Positions 16,558-25,609 are shown, numbered from the stretch's first letter. The stretch is DNA of 64,000 nucleotides from Antrihabitans spumae (GCF_043944905.1 NZ_JBIMSN010000154.1:53230-117229), one strand, 5' to 3'. Numbers and translations are program-made. The notes: a model not told the origin generated them from the letters alone.

Positions 16558-17352
16558 TCAGCGTCGAAACGCTGCCGTGGTGAACTCGTCGGCGGGGTAG
16601 AAGGACTCGATCGCCAACTCGGCGAGCGTCACGTCCAGTGGCGTCCCGAAGACGGTCGTCGTGCTGAAGAAGGCCAGGTCGGGCGAGTTTCCATCCGGCG
16701 AGCCTCGAAACCGAACGGGGACGACGAGTGCTCTCGTGTCGTAGGCGCGGTCCATGTCGTCGCCCGGGTACGCGCTGAGTTCCCGGTGCAGTGAACTGAG
16801 CTGGGAATCACCGGTTGCTGCGATCTGGTGGGCCAGCCGGTCGAGGATGTGAGCGCGCCACTGGCCGATATTCGCGATCCGCGGCGCCATGCCATCGGGA
16901 TGCAGGCTGAGGCGGAGCACATTGATCGGTGGTTCGAGCAGGTGTTCCGCGCAACCAGCGGTGAACAGCGCCACGGCCTCGTTGCCGTCGACCATGTTCC
17001 AGTGTCTGTCGACGACGATGGCTGGATAGGGGAGATGGCCGTCGAGAATTTTCCGAATTGCGTCCGACACCACTGCCATCGGTAGATCGCTCAGCTGATG
17101 CTCCGCGTAGGCCGGCGCGAACCCGCCGGCCAAGAGTAGCGAGTTCTGTTCGCGCAAGGGGATTTCCAGCTGTTCGCTGAGCTTCAGCAACATCGTCCGG
17201 GTCGGCTTCGACCGCCCTGTCTCGACGAAGCTGAGGTGGCGAGCCGACACTTCTGTGCGAAGTGCGAGGTCCATTTGGCTCATCCGCCTGCGTTCGCGCC
17301 AGTGTCGCAAGAGCACTCCGACCGGTTCCTGCGCCTCGAGAGTGGTGGTCAT
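16558..17352 (-). CDS. XRE-family regulator with MmyB-like ligand-binding domain
   Basis: 264 residues. An N-terminal HTH_3 domain (about 9-75: LLRHWRERRRMSQMDLALR, SFVETGRSKPTRTMLLKL) is followed by a PAS-like MmyB domain (about 95-260: YPAIVVDRHWNMVDGNEAVALF, FYPADEFTTAAFRR). MmyB-type proteins of actinobacteria are thought to sense small hydrophobic or fatty-acid-like ligands. It is monocistronic and not obviously linked to its neighbours. Confidence 0.88.
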   Translation of the reverse strand: MTTTLEAQEPVGVLLRHWRERRRMSQMDLALRTEVSARHLSFVETGRSKPTRTMLLKLSEQLEIPLREQNSLLLAGGFAPAYAEHQLSDLPMAVVSDAIRKILDGHLPYPAIVVDRHWNMVDGNEAVALFTAGCAEHLLEPPINVLRLSLHPDGMAPRIANIGQWRAHILDRLAHQIAATGDSQLSSLHRELSAYPGDDMDRAYDTRALVVPVRFRGSPDGNSPDLAFFSTTTVFGTPLDVTLAELAIESFYPADEFTTAAFRR

Positions 17353-17405
17353 GAGGTGACGTTAGAACACGAGGGGAAGGGTGGCCATTACCTCGGAGGT
17401 AGGCG

Positions 17406-18077
17406 TCACGCCCGACTATGCGGCACGATCGGACCGCTCACCTGTTCGCCACCGACCGACGCGATTGCGGGCCAGATGAATGCGGTGAGCTGTTCGACGA
17501 GTTGGGCGCGGCCGATCGAGCCTGTGGTACTCCAGTCCTCGGCAGCCATCAGCATCGCGCCGACTGTCGCGCACGCCCAGGCGCGAGCAGCGCCGACAGG
17601 CAGGACGACGTCGGTGGACCGCATGATCGTCTCGAGGACTGTCGTTGCCCAGTCGGCCGATCGGTTGAACATCGGTCGCTGGCTGCCGGTCGCGTCGTCT
17701 GAGTACCAATCCTGCATAAGCAGCGGATGCAACTTCGGGTTCGCTTCGACGAAACTGCAGAAGAGGTCGATCAGTTCGGCGAGCAGCTCCCGTACGGGAC
17801 GGTGCTGATCGAGAATAATGTTGGCCTGCATGGTGATTCGCTCGGTATGGCGTACGGCCAGGGCATGCACGAGCGCGCGCTGATCGGGGTACATCGCGTA
17901 GACGGCCGTTCGTGCGAAGCCGGCTTCGACAGCGATGTCGGAGAACGAGACCGAGGGTCCCGTCCTGGCTATGACCTGCTCCGCGGCATCGAGAAGTTCC
18001 TCGCGCCGGACCGCCGCGTCGACGCCGGGACCGGGAGGTCGACCGCGAGGGCGCCGGGTATCGAGATCTCTTGTCAC
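17406..18077 (-). CDS. TetR-family repressor of the divergent P450
   Basis: 223 residues from a GTG at 18077; 15 upstream in-frame codons would run into the operator and were left out. The N-terminal HTH is LLDAAEQVIARTGPSVSFSDIAVEAGFARTAVYAMY with an RRPRGRPPGPG arm. The C-terminal domain is generic. It is divergent from the P450 across a perfect GTACGT-based dyad, the standard arrangement for a local TetR repressor. M. tuberculosis has a TetR gene (Rv3058c) in the same relation to cyp136. Confidence 0.9.
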   Translation of the reverse strand: MTRDLDTRRPRGRPPGPGVDAAVRREELLDAAEQVIARTGPSVSFSDIAVEAGFARTAVYAMYPDQRALVHALAVRHTERITMQANIILDQHRPVRELLAELIDLFCSFVEANPKLHPLLMQDWYSDDATGSQRPMFNRSADWATTVLETIMRSTDVVLPVGAARAWACATVGAMLMAAEDWSTTGSIGRAQLVEQLTAFIWPAIASVGGEQVSGPIVPHSRA

Positions 18078-18097
18078 AGATAACTCCCTGGCGTAAT

Positions 18098-18110
18098 GTA
18101 CGTCACGTAC
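18098..18110. promoter_or_regulatory. TetR operator
   Basis: Perfect dyad GTACGTCACGTAC (6-bp arms around one C) between the divergent TetR and P450 genes, 20 bp upstream of the TetR start. Confidence 0.6.
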
Positions 18111-18198
18111 TTTAACGGGCAACGGTGCCCGTCCACGTGTATTGCGAGCCTAGTTCGCACGCAACGGCAGTGGCACCGTTCGGCGCTGGAGGCCGCAG

Positions 18199-19656
18199 AT
18201 GGTCACTGCACAACCAACACCCGACTCCGCGCGCAGGCTCGCCCGCGAGAACCGGCGGTTCTTCGAGATTCCCTCCTCGACGCTGCTCGACCGACTGCTT
18301 CGGCTCGCCCCCGAACGCAGCAAGGTGCTCGCCGAGCCGCCACCAGGTAGTGGATTGCGTCCCGTCGTCGGCGACATGGCGCTCCCGTTCGTCGGCAACG
18401 GCCTGGCGTTTCTGCGTTGGGGTCCGGCATTGCAGCTCGACCTCTACCGACGCTTCGGACCCGTCTCGTGGTGCAAACCGCTCGGCAACACCACGGTCTT
18501 CGTGACCGGACCGGAGGCGACGCAGGTGGTCGTCAGCAACAAGGACAAGGCCTTCGGTCAGGGCTGGGATTACTACATCGAACGATTTTTTCCGCGTGGG
18601 CTTTTGCTGTTGCAATTCGACGAGCACATGTTCCATCGCAGGCTTATGCAGCACGCGTTCACCCGCGACCGGCTCGACTGGTATTTCGCCGAGCTGACCA
18701 CGCTGGCGGATACCGCCATCGCGCGCTGGCCGGCGGATAGGGAACTGCAGCTCTATCCGACGATCAAGAGCCTGACCCTCGAGATCGCGGGGGAAATCTT
18801 CATGGCGGCCGACGTCGGACCCGAACGGGATCGACTCAACGACGCGTTCGTCGCGTGCACAAGGGCACCGCTGTCGGTGATTCGTTTTCCGATCCCCGGT
18901 GGCCACTGGAGGGCGGGGATCAAGGGACGCAAGGTGCTGGAGGAGTACTTCTACCGCATGCTGCCTAGCAAACGTGAGTCCGTCGAGGGAGACTTCTTTT
19001 CCGCGCTCTGCCATGCCGAAACCGAAGACGGCGAACGGTTCAGCGACGAAGACGTCGTCGATCACATGATCTTCCTCATCATGGCCGCACACGACACATC
19101 GACGATCACCGCGACAACCGTTGCCTACTACCTGGGCAAGCACCCGGAATGGCAGGACCGCGTGCGTGCGGAAGTGCTTGCGCGCCCGGCCGGCCCGCTC
19201 GACATCGCCGCCCTCGAACAGTTGAAGACGCTCGAGATGGTCATCAAGGAATGCCTGCGCCTGGTTGCACCGGTGCCAGGACTCGTTCGCAAAACGGTGA
19301 AGGACACGGAGATACTCGGTCAGTACATCCCGGCGGGGGTCACTGTCGCCGTGGACAACTGGGTCAATCACCTGCTGCCCGAATATTGGACCGAGCCGGA
19401 ACAATTCGACCCGGACAGATTCAGCGACGAACGGCGCGAGGACAAGTCGCACCGCTACGCCTGGGTCCCGTTCGGCGCAGGCGCGCACAAGTGCATCGGC
19501 ATGCATTTCGGGATGCTCGAGGTGAAGACGATTCTCGACGCGATGCTCCGCAACTACGAGTGGACGATTCCGGCCGACTACGAGATGCCGTGGTCCTACT
19601 CGTCGATGCCGTTTCCGCGCGACGGCGCACCGGTTGTATTGCACCGGCGCGGCTGA
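18199..19656 (+). CDS. Cytochrome P450
   Basis: 485 residues. Diagnostic motifs are the I-helix AAHDTST, the K-helix EMVIKECLRL (ExxR), the PERF-like region EQFDPDRFSDER and the heme-binding loop FGAGAHKCIG with Cys432 as thiolate ligand. There is no N-terminal membrane anchor. The long N-terminal region and the neighbouring TetR gene resemble the CYP136 arrangement of mycobacteria, but the subfamily cannot be fixed by eye. No ferredoxin or reductase gene is adjacent, so electrons must come from elsewhere. Substrate is unknown, probably a sterol or lipid. Confidence 0.93.
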   Translation: MVTAQPTPDSARRLARENRRFFEIPSSTLLDRLLRLAPERSKVLAEPPPGSGLRPVVGDMALPFVGNGLAFLRWGPALQLDLYRRFGPVSWCKPLGNTTVFVTGPEATQVVVSNKDKAFGQGWDYYIERFFPRGLLLLQFDEHMFHRRLMQHAFTRDRLDWYFAELTTLADTAIARWPADRELQLYPTIKSLTLEIAGEIFMAADVGPERDRLNDAFVACTRAPLSVIRFPIPGGHWRAGIKGRKVLEEYFYRMLPSKRESVEGDFFSALCHAETEDGERFSDEDVVDHMIFLIMAAHDTSTITATTVAYYLGKHPEWQDRVRAEVLARPAGPLDIAALEQLKTLEMVIKECLRLVAPVPGLVRKTVKDTEILGQYIPAGVTVAVDNWVNHLLPEYWTEPEQFDPDRFSDERREDKSHRYAWVPFGAGAHKCIGMHFGMLEVKTILDAMLRNYEWTIPADYEMPWSYSSMPFPRDGAPVVLHRRG

Positions 19657-19720
19657 AGAGCGGTGCTATCGAACTGAGCTTGCCGAGACTCCACGGTTCG
19701 TCGAGTCGGCGCTCCGCCCG

Positions 19721-19749
19721 TTGTGTCCTCAGCCCTACCGTCCTACTGT
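19721..19749 (+). promoter_or_regulatory. Candidate promoter of hypAB
   Basis: TTGTGT (19721-19726), 17-bp spacer, TACTGT (19744-19749), 27 bp upstream of the hypA ATG. Transcription would start near 19756. Confidence 0.5.
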
Positions 19750-19776
19750 GAGGTAGCCGGCGAGGACGAGGCAGCG

Positions 19777-20106
19777 ATGCACGAGATGTCGATAACGCAG
19801 AGCGTCGTCGATGCGGTCTGCTTGCATGCCGCGGGTCGGCACGTCAACTCCGTGAAATTGCAGGTCGGCGCACTCTGCGCTGTCGTCCCCGACTCCATGC
19901 AGTTCTGCTTCGAGTTGGTGACCGAGGGGACCATCATGGAAGGTGCCCTCCTCGAAATCGAGCAACCACCAGGTGCGGCGCACTGTCGTGGCTGTGGAAC
20001 CGATTTCGCCGTAAGGGACTTCGTGCTTCTCTGCGACTGCGGCAGCGCCGACGTGGATGTCGTATCTGGTCGTGAGCTGCGAATCATGTCGATGGAAGTG
20101 AGCTGA
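19777..20106 (+). CDS. hypA: Hydrogenase nickel-insertion protein HypA
   Basis: 109 residues starting MHEMSITQSVVDAV; the conserved N-terminal MHEMS binds nickel and fixes the start. The zinc-ribbon cysteines are seen as HCRGCG ... LLCDCGS. HypA receives nickel for HypB and the hydrogenase large subunit. Some actinobacterial HypA proteins also serve urease, and this genome segment lacks ureE. The HypB gene follows by three bases. Confidence 0.96.
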   Translation: MHEMSITQSVVDAVCLHAAGRHVNSVKLQVGALCAVVPDSMQFCFELVTEGTIMEGALLEIEQPPGAAHCRGCGTDFAVRDFVLLCDCGSADVDVVSGRELRIMSMEVS

Positions 20107-20109
20107 ACC

Positions 20110-20979
20110 ATGTGTGCGACCTGTGGATGCGGTGACGACGGTGGTGCGGTCATCACTCTAGCCGGCGAGGGATCGCACTCACACGACGGACACACTCACG
20201 AGCACTCGCACGATCACGAACACACCGACCACGATCACGACCACGTGCACGATCATTCGCACGTACACGAGCACAGTCACGCTCACGATCACACCGATGA
20301 GCACACCCACGATCATTCGCACGACCACGCGACCGAGACGATAACGCTCGAGCAGAAGGTCTTGGCGAAGAACGATCTACTCGCCGAACGAAATCGGGGC
20401 TGGTTCGCCGGGCGCGGCATCGTCGCGTTGAACATGATGAGTTCGCCGGGCGCGGGCAAGACGACGCTGCTCGTACGCACGATCGGTGACCTGGCAGCAA
20501 CCCGACCGATAGCCGTCGTCGAAGGCGATCAGGAGACGATGCTCGACGCCGAGCGCATCGAGGCGACCGGCGCATCGGTTGTCCAGATCAACACCGGGGC
20601 GGGGTGTCATCTCGACGCCGAAATGTTGCAGAACGCGCTCACCGCGTTGGACCCGCCCGCGGGAGCGCTGTTGTTCGTCGAGAACGTCGGCAATCTGGTG
20701 TGTCCCGCGCTCTTCGACCTGGGGGAACGGTCGAGGGTGGTCGTCATCTCCGTCACCGAGGGTGCCGACAAGCCGCTCAAGTATCCGCACATGTTCGCTG
20801 CGGCCGATCTTGTTCTCGTCAACAAGTCGGATCTGCTGCCCTATGTCGATTTCGATCTTGAAACTTTCGAAAAGTACGCTCGCTCAATCAATCCCGGCGT
20901 CGAGATGATGACCGTCTCGGCAACCACAGGTGCGGGAATGGACCAGTGGTACGCCTGGGTGCGCGGCCAGACATTCTAA
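20110..20979 (+). CDS. hypB: Hydrogenase nickel-insertion GTPase HypB with His-rich N-terminus
   Basis: 289 residues. The start MCATCGCG carries the high-affinity nickel motif CxxCxC. Residues about 18-75 are a histidine/aspartate repeat (over 20 His), a nickel store typical of soil bacteria. The GTPase domain has MSSPGAGKTTLL (P-loop), the metal site NTGAGCHLDAEM, and NKSDLLPYVDFD. It inserts nickel into the large subunit using GTP. The His-rich region parallels the His tail of the urease-linked ArsR regulator. Confidence 0.98.
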   Translation: MCATCGCGDDGGAVITLAGEGSHSHDGHTHEHSHDHEHTDHDHDHVHDHSHVHEHSHAHDHTDEHTHDHSHDHATETITLEQKVLAKNDLLAERNRGWFAGRGIVALNMMSSPGAGKTTLLVRTIGDLAATRPIAVVEGDQETMLDAERIEATGASVVQINTGAGCHLDAEMLQNALTALDPPAGALLFVENVGNLVCPALFDLGERSRVVVISVTEGADKPLKYPHMFAAADLVLVNKSDLLPYVDFDLETFEKYARSINPGVEMMTVSATTGAGMDQWYAWVRGQTF

Positions 20980-21021
20980 GTAGCCGCCAACGTTGACAAT
21001 GCTCTTCTGGAGTAGCAAATT

Positions 21022-21037
21022 AGTGATCAACATCACA
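21022..21037. promoter_or_regulatory. Putative Crp/GlxR-type site upstream of hhyS
   Basis: AGTGATCAACATCACA fits the actinobacterial CRP consensus TGTGA-N6-TCACA at 9 of 10 specified positions. It sits 67 bp upstream of the hydrogenase start. The 124-bp hypB-hhyS gap also has a TTGACA (20994-20999) without a convincing -10 partner. Regulation by cAMP would suit an enzyme induced on carbon limitation. Confidence 0.5.
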
Positions 21038-21103
21038 CAAGAGGGCCGACGGTCGACTCCGGTGATGTAGGGACCTCTGCCCGGGTTCCGGAAGGCGCTT
21101 ACT

Positions 21104-22159
21104 ATGCCGACAAAGGAAGCAATAGCAGCCGAAGACACTCTCATCCACGTGCTCTGGATCAATGCGGGTCTCAGTTGCGACGGTGATTCGGTGGCCCTCA
21201 CAGCCGCCACACAACCCAGCATCGAGGAAATTGCCCTCGGTGCCCTGCCCGGCCTCCCGAAGATCGCGGTGCACTGGCCGCTGATCGATTTCGAATGCGG
21301 TCCACAAGGCGGAGCAGACGACTTCTTGGAATGGTTCTGGAAAGCCGATCGCGGCGAGTTGGAACCGTTCGTTCTCGTCGTCGAAGGTTCGATCCCCAAC
21401 GAACAGCTGCACGGGGAAGGCTATTGGTGTGGTTTCGGCAACGACCGCGAAACCATGCAGCCCATCACGACAAGCGAATGGCTCGACAAACTCGCGCCGA
21501 AGGCGACAGCCATCGTTGCGGTCGGGACCTGCGCGACCTACGGCGGCATCCACGCGATGGCCGGAAATCCGACCGGCGCGATGGGAGTTCCCGACTACCT
21601 CGGTTGGGATTGGAAATCCAAGGCAGGCATACCGATCGTCTGCGTTCCCGGCTGCCCTGTGCACCCGGACAACATGTCCGAGACGCTGACCTATCTGCTC
21701 TACATGGCGACGGGCCAGGCTCCGATGATTCCGCTCGACGACGCATTGCGTCCGCAGTGGCTGTTCGGCGCGACCGTCCACGAGGGGTGCGATCGCGCCG
21801 GCTACTACGAGGAAGGCGACTTTGCCACCGAGTACGGCTCACCGAAGTGCATCGTAAAGCTCGGTTGCTGGGGTCCGGTCGTCAAATGCAATGTGCCGAA
21901 ACGAGGTTGGATCAACGGCGTCGGCGGTTGCCCCAACGTCGGAGGTATCTGCATCGGCTGCACGATGCCGGGATTCCCGGACAAGTTCATGCCGTTCATG
22001 GACGAACCACCAGGCGGCAAGCTGTCGACGAAAGCTTCCGGTCTCTACGGTTCGGCAATTCGTAGCCTGCGCAAGGTGACCAAGAAGACCTTGGACAAAG
22101 AGCCGCAGTGGCGCGCAAAGGGCAAAGAACTCACCACGGGTGCCACACGCACCTGGTAA
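21104..22159 (+). CDS. hhyS: Group 1h (high-affinity, O2-tolerant) [NiFe] hydrogenase small subunit
   Basis: 351 residues with no Tat signal, so the enzyme is cytosolic or membrane-associated from inside. The proximal-cluster motif reads Cys25-Asp-Gly-Asp28 instead of the common CxxC; an Asp ligand here is a hallmark of the actinobacterial group 1h enzymes. Further cluster ligands lie in AVGTCATYGGI, CVPGCPVHPDN, TVHEGCDRAGYY, KLGCWGPVVKCN and GGICIGCTMPGFPD. The subunit relays electrons from H2 oxidation. The family scavenges atmospheric H2 during starvation (M. smegmatis Hhy, Streptomyces, R. eutropha AH). Confidence 0.97.
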   Translation: MPTKEAIAAEDTLIHVLWINAGLSCDGDSVALTAATQPSIEEIALGALPGLPKIAVHWPLIDFECGPQGGADDFLEWFWKADRGELEPFVLVVEGSIPNEQLHGEGYWCGFGNDRETMQPITTSEWLDKLAPKATAIVAVGTCATYGGIHAMAGNPTGAMGVPDYLGWDWKSKAGIPIVCVPGCPVHPDNMSETLTYLLYMATGQAPMIPLDDALRPQWLFGATVHEGCDRAGYYEEGDFATEYGSPKCIVKLGCWGPVVKCNVPKRGWINGVGGCPNVGGICIGCTMPGFPDKFMPFMDEPPGGKLSTKASGLYGSAIRSLRKVTKKTLDKEPQWRAKGKELTTGATRTW

Positions 22160-22202
22160 CTCCAGGCCCGGACCCACGCCTGCCTCTGAGAGGGCGATTC
22201 GA

Positions 22203-23999
22203 ATGACAACGATAATTCCAGGTGCCTCCAGCAAATCGACCGGTTCGGACGGCCTCGTCGAAATGGCGTGGGACCCGATCACGCGCATCGTCGGCAGCCT
22301 CGGCATCTACACCAAAATCGACTTCAAGCAGCGCGAGGTCGTCGAGTGCCACAGCACCTCGTCGATCTTCCGTGGCTACTCGATTTTTATGAAAGGTAAG
22401 GACCCCCGCGACGCCCACTTCATCACCAGCCGCATCTGCGGCATCTGCGGCGACAACCACGCCACGTGCTCCTGCTACGCACAGAACATGGCATACGGGG
22501 TGAAGCCGCCGCATCTCGGCGAGTGGATCGTCAATCTCGGCGAAGCAGCGGAATACATGTTCGACCACAACATCTTCCAAGAGAATCTGGTCGGCGTCGA
22601 CTTCTGCGAAAAGATGGTTTCCGAGACCAACCCGGGGGTGCTGGAGCAGGCGAACCGAACCGAGTCACCACACGCGGGTGAGCACGGCTACAAGACCATC
22701 GGCGACATCATGCGGGCGCTCAACCCGTTCACCGGTGAGTTCTATCGCGAAGCACTGCACGTGAGCCGATACACGCGAGAGATGTTCTGCCTCATGGAGG
22801 GTCGCCATGTGCACCCGTCCACGCTGTATCCGGGCGGTGTCGGCACCGTCGCAACGATCCAGCTGATGACCGACTACATGACTCGCCTGATGCGCTACAT
22901 CGAGTTCATGAAGAAGGTCGTACCGATGCACGACGACCTGTTCGACTTCTTCTACGAGGCGCTGCCCGGCTACGAGAAGGTCGGCCTGCGCCGCACCCTC
23001 CTCGGCTGCTGGGGATCGTTCCAGGATCCGGACGTCTGCAACTTCGCTTACAAGGATATGGAGAAGTGGGGCCGCAAGATGTTCGTCACCCCCGGCGTCG
23101 TCGTCGACGGCAAACTGGTGACGACCTCGCTCGTCGACATCAATTTGGGGATCCGAATCCTTTTGGGCAGTTCGTATTACGACGACTGGACCGACCAGGA
23201 AATGTTCGTGAAGAACGATCCGCTCGGCAACCCCGTCGATCGTCGGCACCCGTGGAATCAACACACGAATCCGCATCCGCAGAAGCGGGACATGGACGAC
23301 AAGTACAGCTGGGTCATGTCGCCGCGGTGGTACGACGGCACCGATCATCTCGCCCTCGACACCGGTGGTGGACCGCTTGCGCGACTGTGGTCCACCGCGT
23401 TGGCGGGTTTGGTCGACATCGGCTACGTCCAGTCGACCGGTAACAGCGTCAAGATCAATCTGCCGAAGACCGCACTGAAGGGGCCCGCCGAGTTCGAGTG
23501 GAAGGTTCCGGTGCACGGCAGCAACACGATCGAACGCAATCGAGCACGCACCTATTTCCAGGCCTACGCGGCGGCGTGTGCACTGCACTTCGCGGAGAAG
23601 GCACTCGTCGAGATCCGTGCAGGCAGGACGAAGACGTGGGAGAAGTTCGAAGTACCCGACGAAGCCATCGGATGCGGCTTCACGGAGGCTGTTCGTGGAG
23701 TGCTGTCCCACCACATGGTGATTCGTGACGGCAAGATCGCGAACTACCATCCGTATCCACCGACGCCGTGGAATGCCAACCCGCGGGACAGCTACGGCAC
23801 GCCGGGTCCCTACGAGGATGCGGTACAGGGTCAGCCGATTTTCGAGGAGAACGATCGGGACAACTTCAAGGGGATCGACATCATGCGGACCGTCCGCAGT
23901 TTCGATCCGTGCCTGCCGTGCGGCGTGCACATGTATCTCGGCGAAGGCAAGACCCTCGAAAAGTTGCACTCGCCGACACAATCCGTCACCGGCGAGTGA
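22203..23999 (+). CDS. hhyL: Group 1h [NiFe] hydrogenase large subunit
   Basis: 598 residues from the ATG at 22203; 21 codons of open frame upstream overlap the hhyS end and are ignored. The active-site cysteines are in RICGICGDNH (Cys79, Cys82) and DPCLPCGVH (Cys570, Cys573). His576 is followed by a 22-residue C-terminal extension, the expected target of the maturation protease at 27716. The subunit carries the NiFe(CN)2CO centre that splits H2. It lies 43 bp after hhyS. Confidence 0.98.
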   Translation: MTTIIPGASSKSTGSDGLVEMAWDPITRIVGSLGIYTKIDFKQREVVECHSTSSIFRGYSIFMKGKDPRDAHFITSRICGICGDNHATCSCYAQNMAYGVKPPHLGEWIVNLGEAAEYMFDHNIFQENLVGVDFCEKMVSETNPGVLEQANRTESPHAGEHGYKTIGDIMRALNPFTGEFYREALHVSRYTREMFCLMEGRHVHPSTLYPGGVGTVATIQLMTDYMTRLMRYIEFMKKVVPMHDDLFDFFYEALPGYEKVGLRRTLLGCWGSFQDPDVCNFAYKDMEKWGRKMFVTPGVVVDGKLVTTSLVDINLGIRILLGSSYYDDWTDQEMFVKNDPLGNPVDRRHPWNQHTNPHPQKRDMDDKYSWVMSPRWYDGTDHLALDTGGGPLARLWSTALAGLVDIGYVQSTGNSVKINLPKTALKGPAEFEWKVPVHGSNTIERNRARTYFQAYAAACALHFAEKALVEIRAGRTKTWEKFEVPDEAIGCGFTEAVRGVLSHHMVIRDGKIANYHPYPPTPWNANPRDSYGTPGPYEDAVQGQPIFEENDRDNFKGIDIMRTVRSFDPCLPCGVHMYLGEGKTLEKLHSPTQSVTGE

Positions 24000-24029
24000 T
24001 CGACGGTAGACGGCGGGATACAGGCGAAC

Positions 24030-24953
24030 ATGGAGCACGAAAGGGACAGCAGCAGCGAGGATTCCGGCCAGTGGCGCTCCGCGGGTGAACGCATCGAGTC
24101 GTTGCTCGACGCCAGTTCGGCCGGTGGTGTCGTCGCTCGTGAGCGAGCCGAGCAGCTCGTGCGGGAAGTCGTCGATCTGTACGGCGCGGGCCTCGAGCGA
24201 GTCATCGGAGTGTTGCGGGCGACGGGGAATCACGCGGTGCTCGACGAGCTGGCGACCGACGACCTGGTCGCCAGCCTGCTCCTCGTCCACGGCCTACATC
24301 CGCACGATGTCGAAACTCGGGTCCGCACTGCGCTGGACAGCGTGCGACCGTATCTCGGCTCGCACGGTGGCGACGTCGAACTGATCGGCGTCGCGGATAC
24401 CGTTGTGCGGCTTCGTCTGACGGGTAGTTGCAAGACCTGCCCGTCGTCGTCGGTGACACTCGAACTCGCGGTCAAGGACGCTGTCCAGGCAGCGGCGCCC
24501 GAAACGACCGACATCGAAGTGGTCGGCGAACCGGCCGCGCCGAAGGGATTGATATCGGCCGAGTCACTTATGGCGAGAGTGCATTCGGTATCGCAGGTGT
24601 CCGGATCGTGGGTTGCGGTCCCAGATCTTGCCGAACTCGGTCCCGGTGAGGTCGGGGGATTTGCGGTCGGCGGGTTGTCGATCCTGGCAGCTCGGGTCGG
24701 TGACGACCTCTACGCCTACCGCGACCGTTGTCCGGCATGTCTGAACTCCCTTGCCGGCGCAGTACTCGCGCGTCGTGCGGGCGGCGTGGCAGGTGACGCG
24801 ATCCTGCGTTGCCCGATCTGCCATGCGCACTACGACATTCGCAGCGCCGGTGCAGGCCTCGACGACAGCTCCGAACACCTCGACCCACTTCCGGTCCTGA
24901 TCAAGGACGGCGTGCTGTCGATCGCCGTACCCGCAGCAGAGGCGGCCGGATGA
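24030..24953 (+). CDS. hhyE: NifU-domain/Rieske-like iron-sulfur protein HhyE
   Basis: 307 residues. Residues about 95-165 are a NifU C-terminal domain (YLGSHGGDVELIGV, CKTCPSSS, a CxxC scaffold site). Residues about 190-295 form a Rieske-fold domain, but its ligand motifs read CPAC and CPICHAHYD rather than the classical CxH and CxxH, giving four cysteines. In M. smegmatis the homologous gene directly follows hhyL (HhyE) and is proposed to pass electrons from the hydrogenase towards the quinone pool. Its stop overlaps the next start, so it is part of the hydrogenase operon. Confidence 0.85.
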   Translation: MEHERDSSSEDSGQWRSAGERIESLLDASSAGGVVARERAEQLVREVVDLYGAGLERVIGVLRATGNHAVLDELATDDLVASLLLVHGLHPHDVETRVRTALDSVRPYLGSHGGDVELIGVADTVVRLRLTGSCKTCPSSSVTLELAVKDAVQAAAPETTDIEVVGEPAAPKGLISAESLMARVHSVSQVSGSWVAVPDLAELGPGEVGGFAVGGLSILAARVGDDLYAYRDRCPACLNSLAGAVLARRAGGVAGDAILRCPICHAHYDIRSAGAGLDDSSEHLDPLPVLIKDGVLSIAVPAAEAAG

Positions 24954-25609
24954 CGACAGGGACCAACGGCCGCATCCCAGGTTCGGCGCTGAGCGTGCTG
25001 CGCCGGATTGCAACCGAGCGTCCACGTCAGGTCGTCGGCGAACGTTGCGAGATGTGTGCCGAACCCATCCGCGACGAACATCAGCACGTGGTGAGTATGC
25101 AAGGGCGCCAACTGATGTGCGTCTGCCGCGGCTGCTACCTGCTGTTCAGCGACCAGTCGGCCACCCTGCGCTACCGTGCGGTCCCGGATCGTTATCTGAC
25201 GTTTCCCGACTTCGGGTTGTCGCCGGGACGCTGGGATGCGTTGCAGATACCGGTCGGACTCGCGTTCTTCTTCCGCAACTCGGCTCTCGATCGGACCGTC
25301 GCGTTCTATCCAGGTCCCGCTGGTGCAACGGAATCGGAACTGCCGCTGGATGTCTGGGAGGAGGTGTGCGCCGAGAATCCGGCATTGTCGTTGCTGTTGC
25401 CGGATGTGGAAGCGCTACTGATCCGGATACCGGACCGTGGCGAGGGCGATCCCGAGTGCTACCTCGTGCCGATCGACGCGTGCTATCAGTTGGTCGGGAC
25501 CTTGCGGAAGCTGTGGCGGGGATTCGACGGCGGGCAGGATGCGCGCCGTGAGATCGACGGCTTCTTCGAGCAGGTCACCAACCGTGCGCGCGTCGCGAGG
25601 CTGCCATGA
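24950..25609 (+). CDS. DUF5947-type protein of the group 1h hydrogenase operon
   Basis: 219 residues in an ATGA overlap with hhyE. Near the N-terminus is a probable zinc or metal site: CEMCAEPI, HQHVV, then CVCRGCYLLF, giving five cysteines between residues about 32 and 64. The rest is alpha/beta without recognised motifs. Members of this family occur almost only beside group 1h hydrogenases in actinobacteria, so a role in maturation, assembly or electron transfer is likely. There is no known biochemical function. The next gene overlaps its stop. Confidence 0.75.
   Translation: MTTGTNGRIPGSALSVLRRIATERPRQVVGERCEMCAEPIRDEHQHVVSMQGRQLMCVCRGCYLLFSDQSATLRYRAVPDRYLTFPDFGLSPGRWDALQIPVGLAFFFRNSALDRTVAFYPGPAGATESELPLDVWEEVCAENPALSLLLPDVEALLIRIPDRGEGDPECYLVPIDACYQLVGTLRKLWRGFDGGQDARREIDGFFEQVTNRARVARLP

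Noticed and set aside
21061..21090. DosR-type box (GGGACCTCTGCCC) upstream of hhyS
   Set aside because: The symmetry is short and the match to the 20-bp DosR consensus is poor; the CRP-like site is a better candidate.
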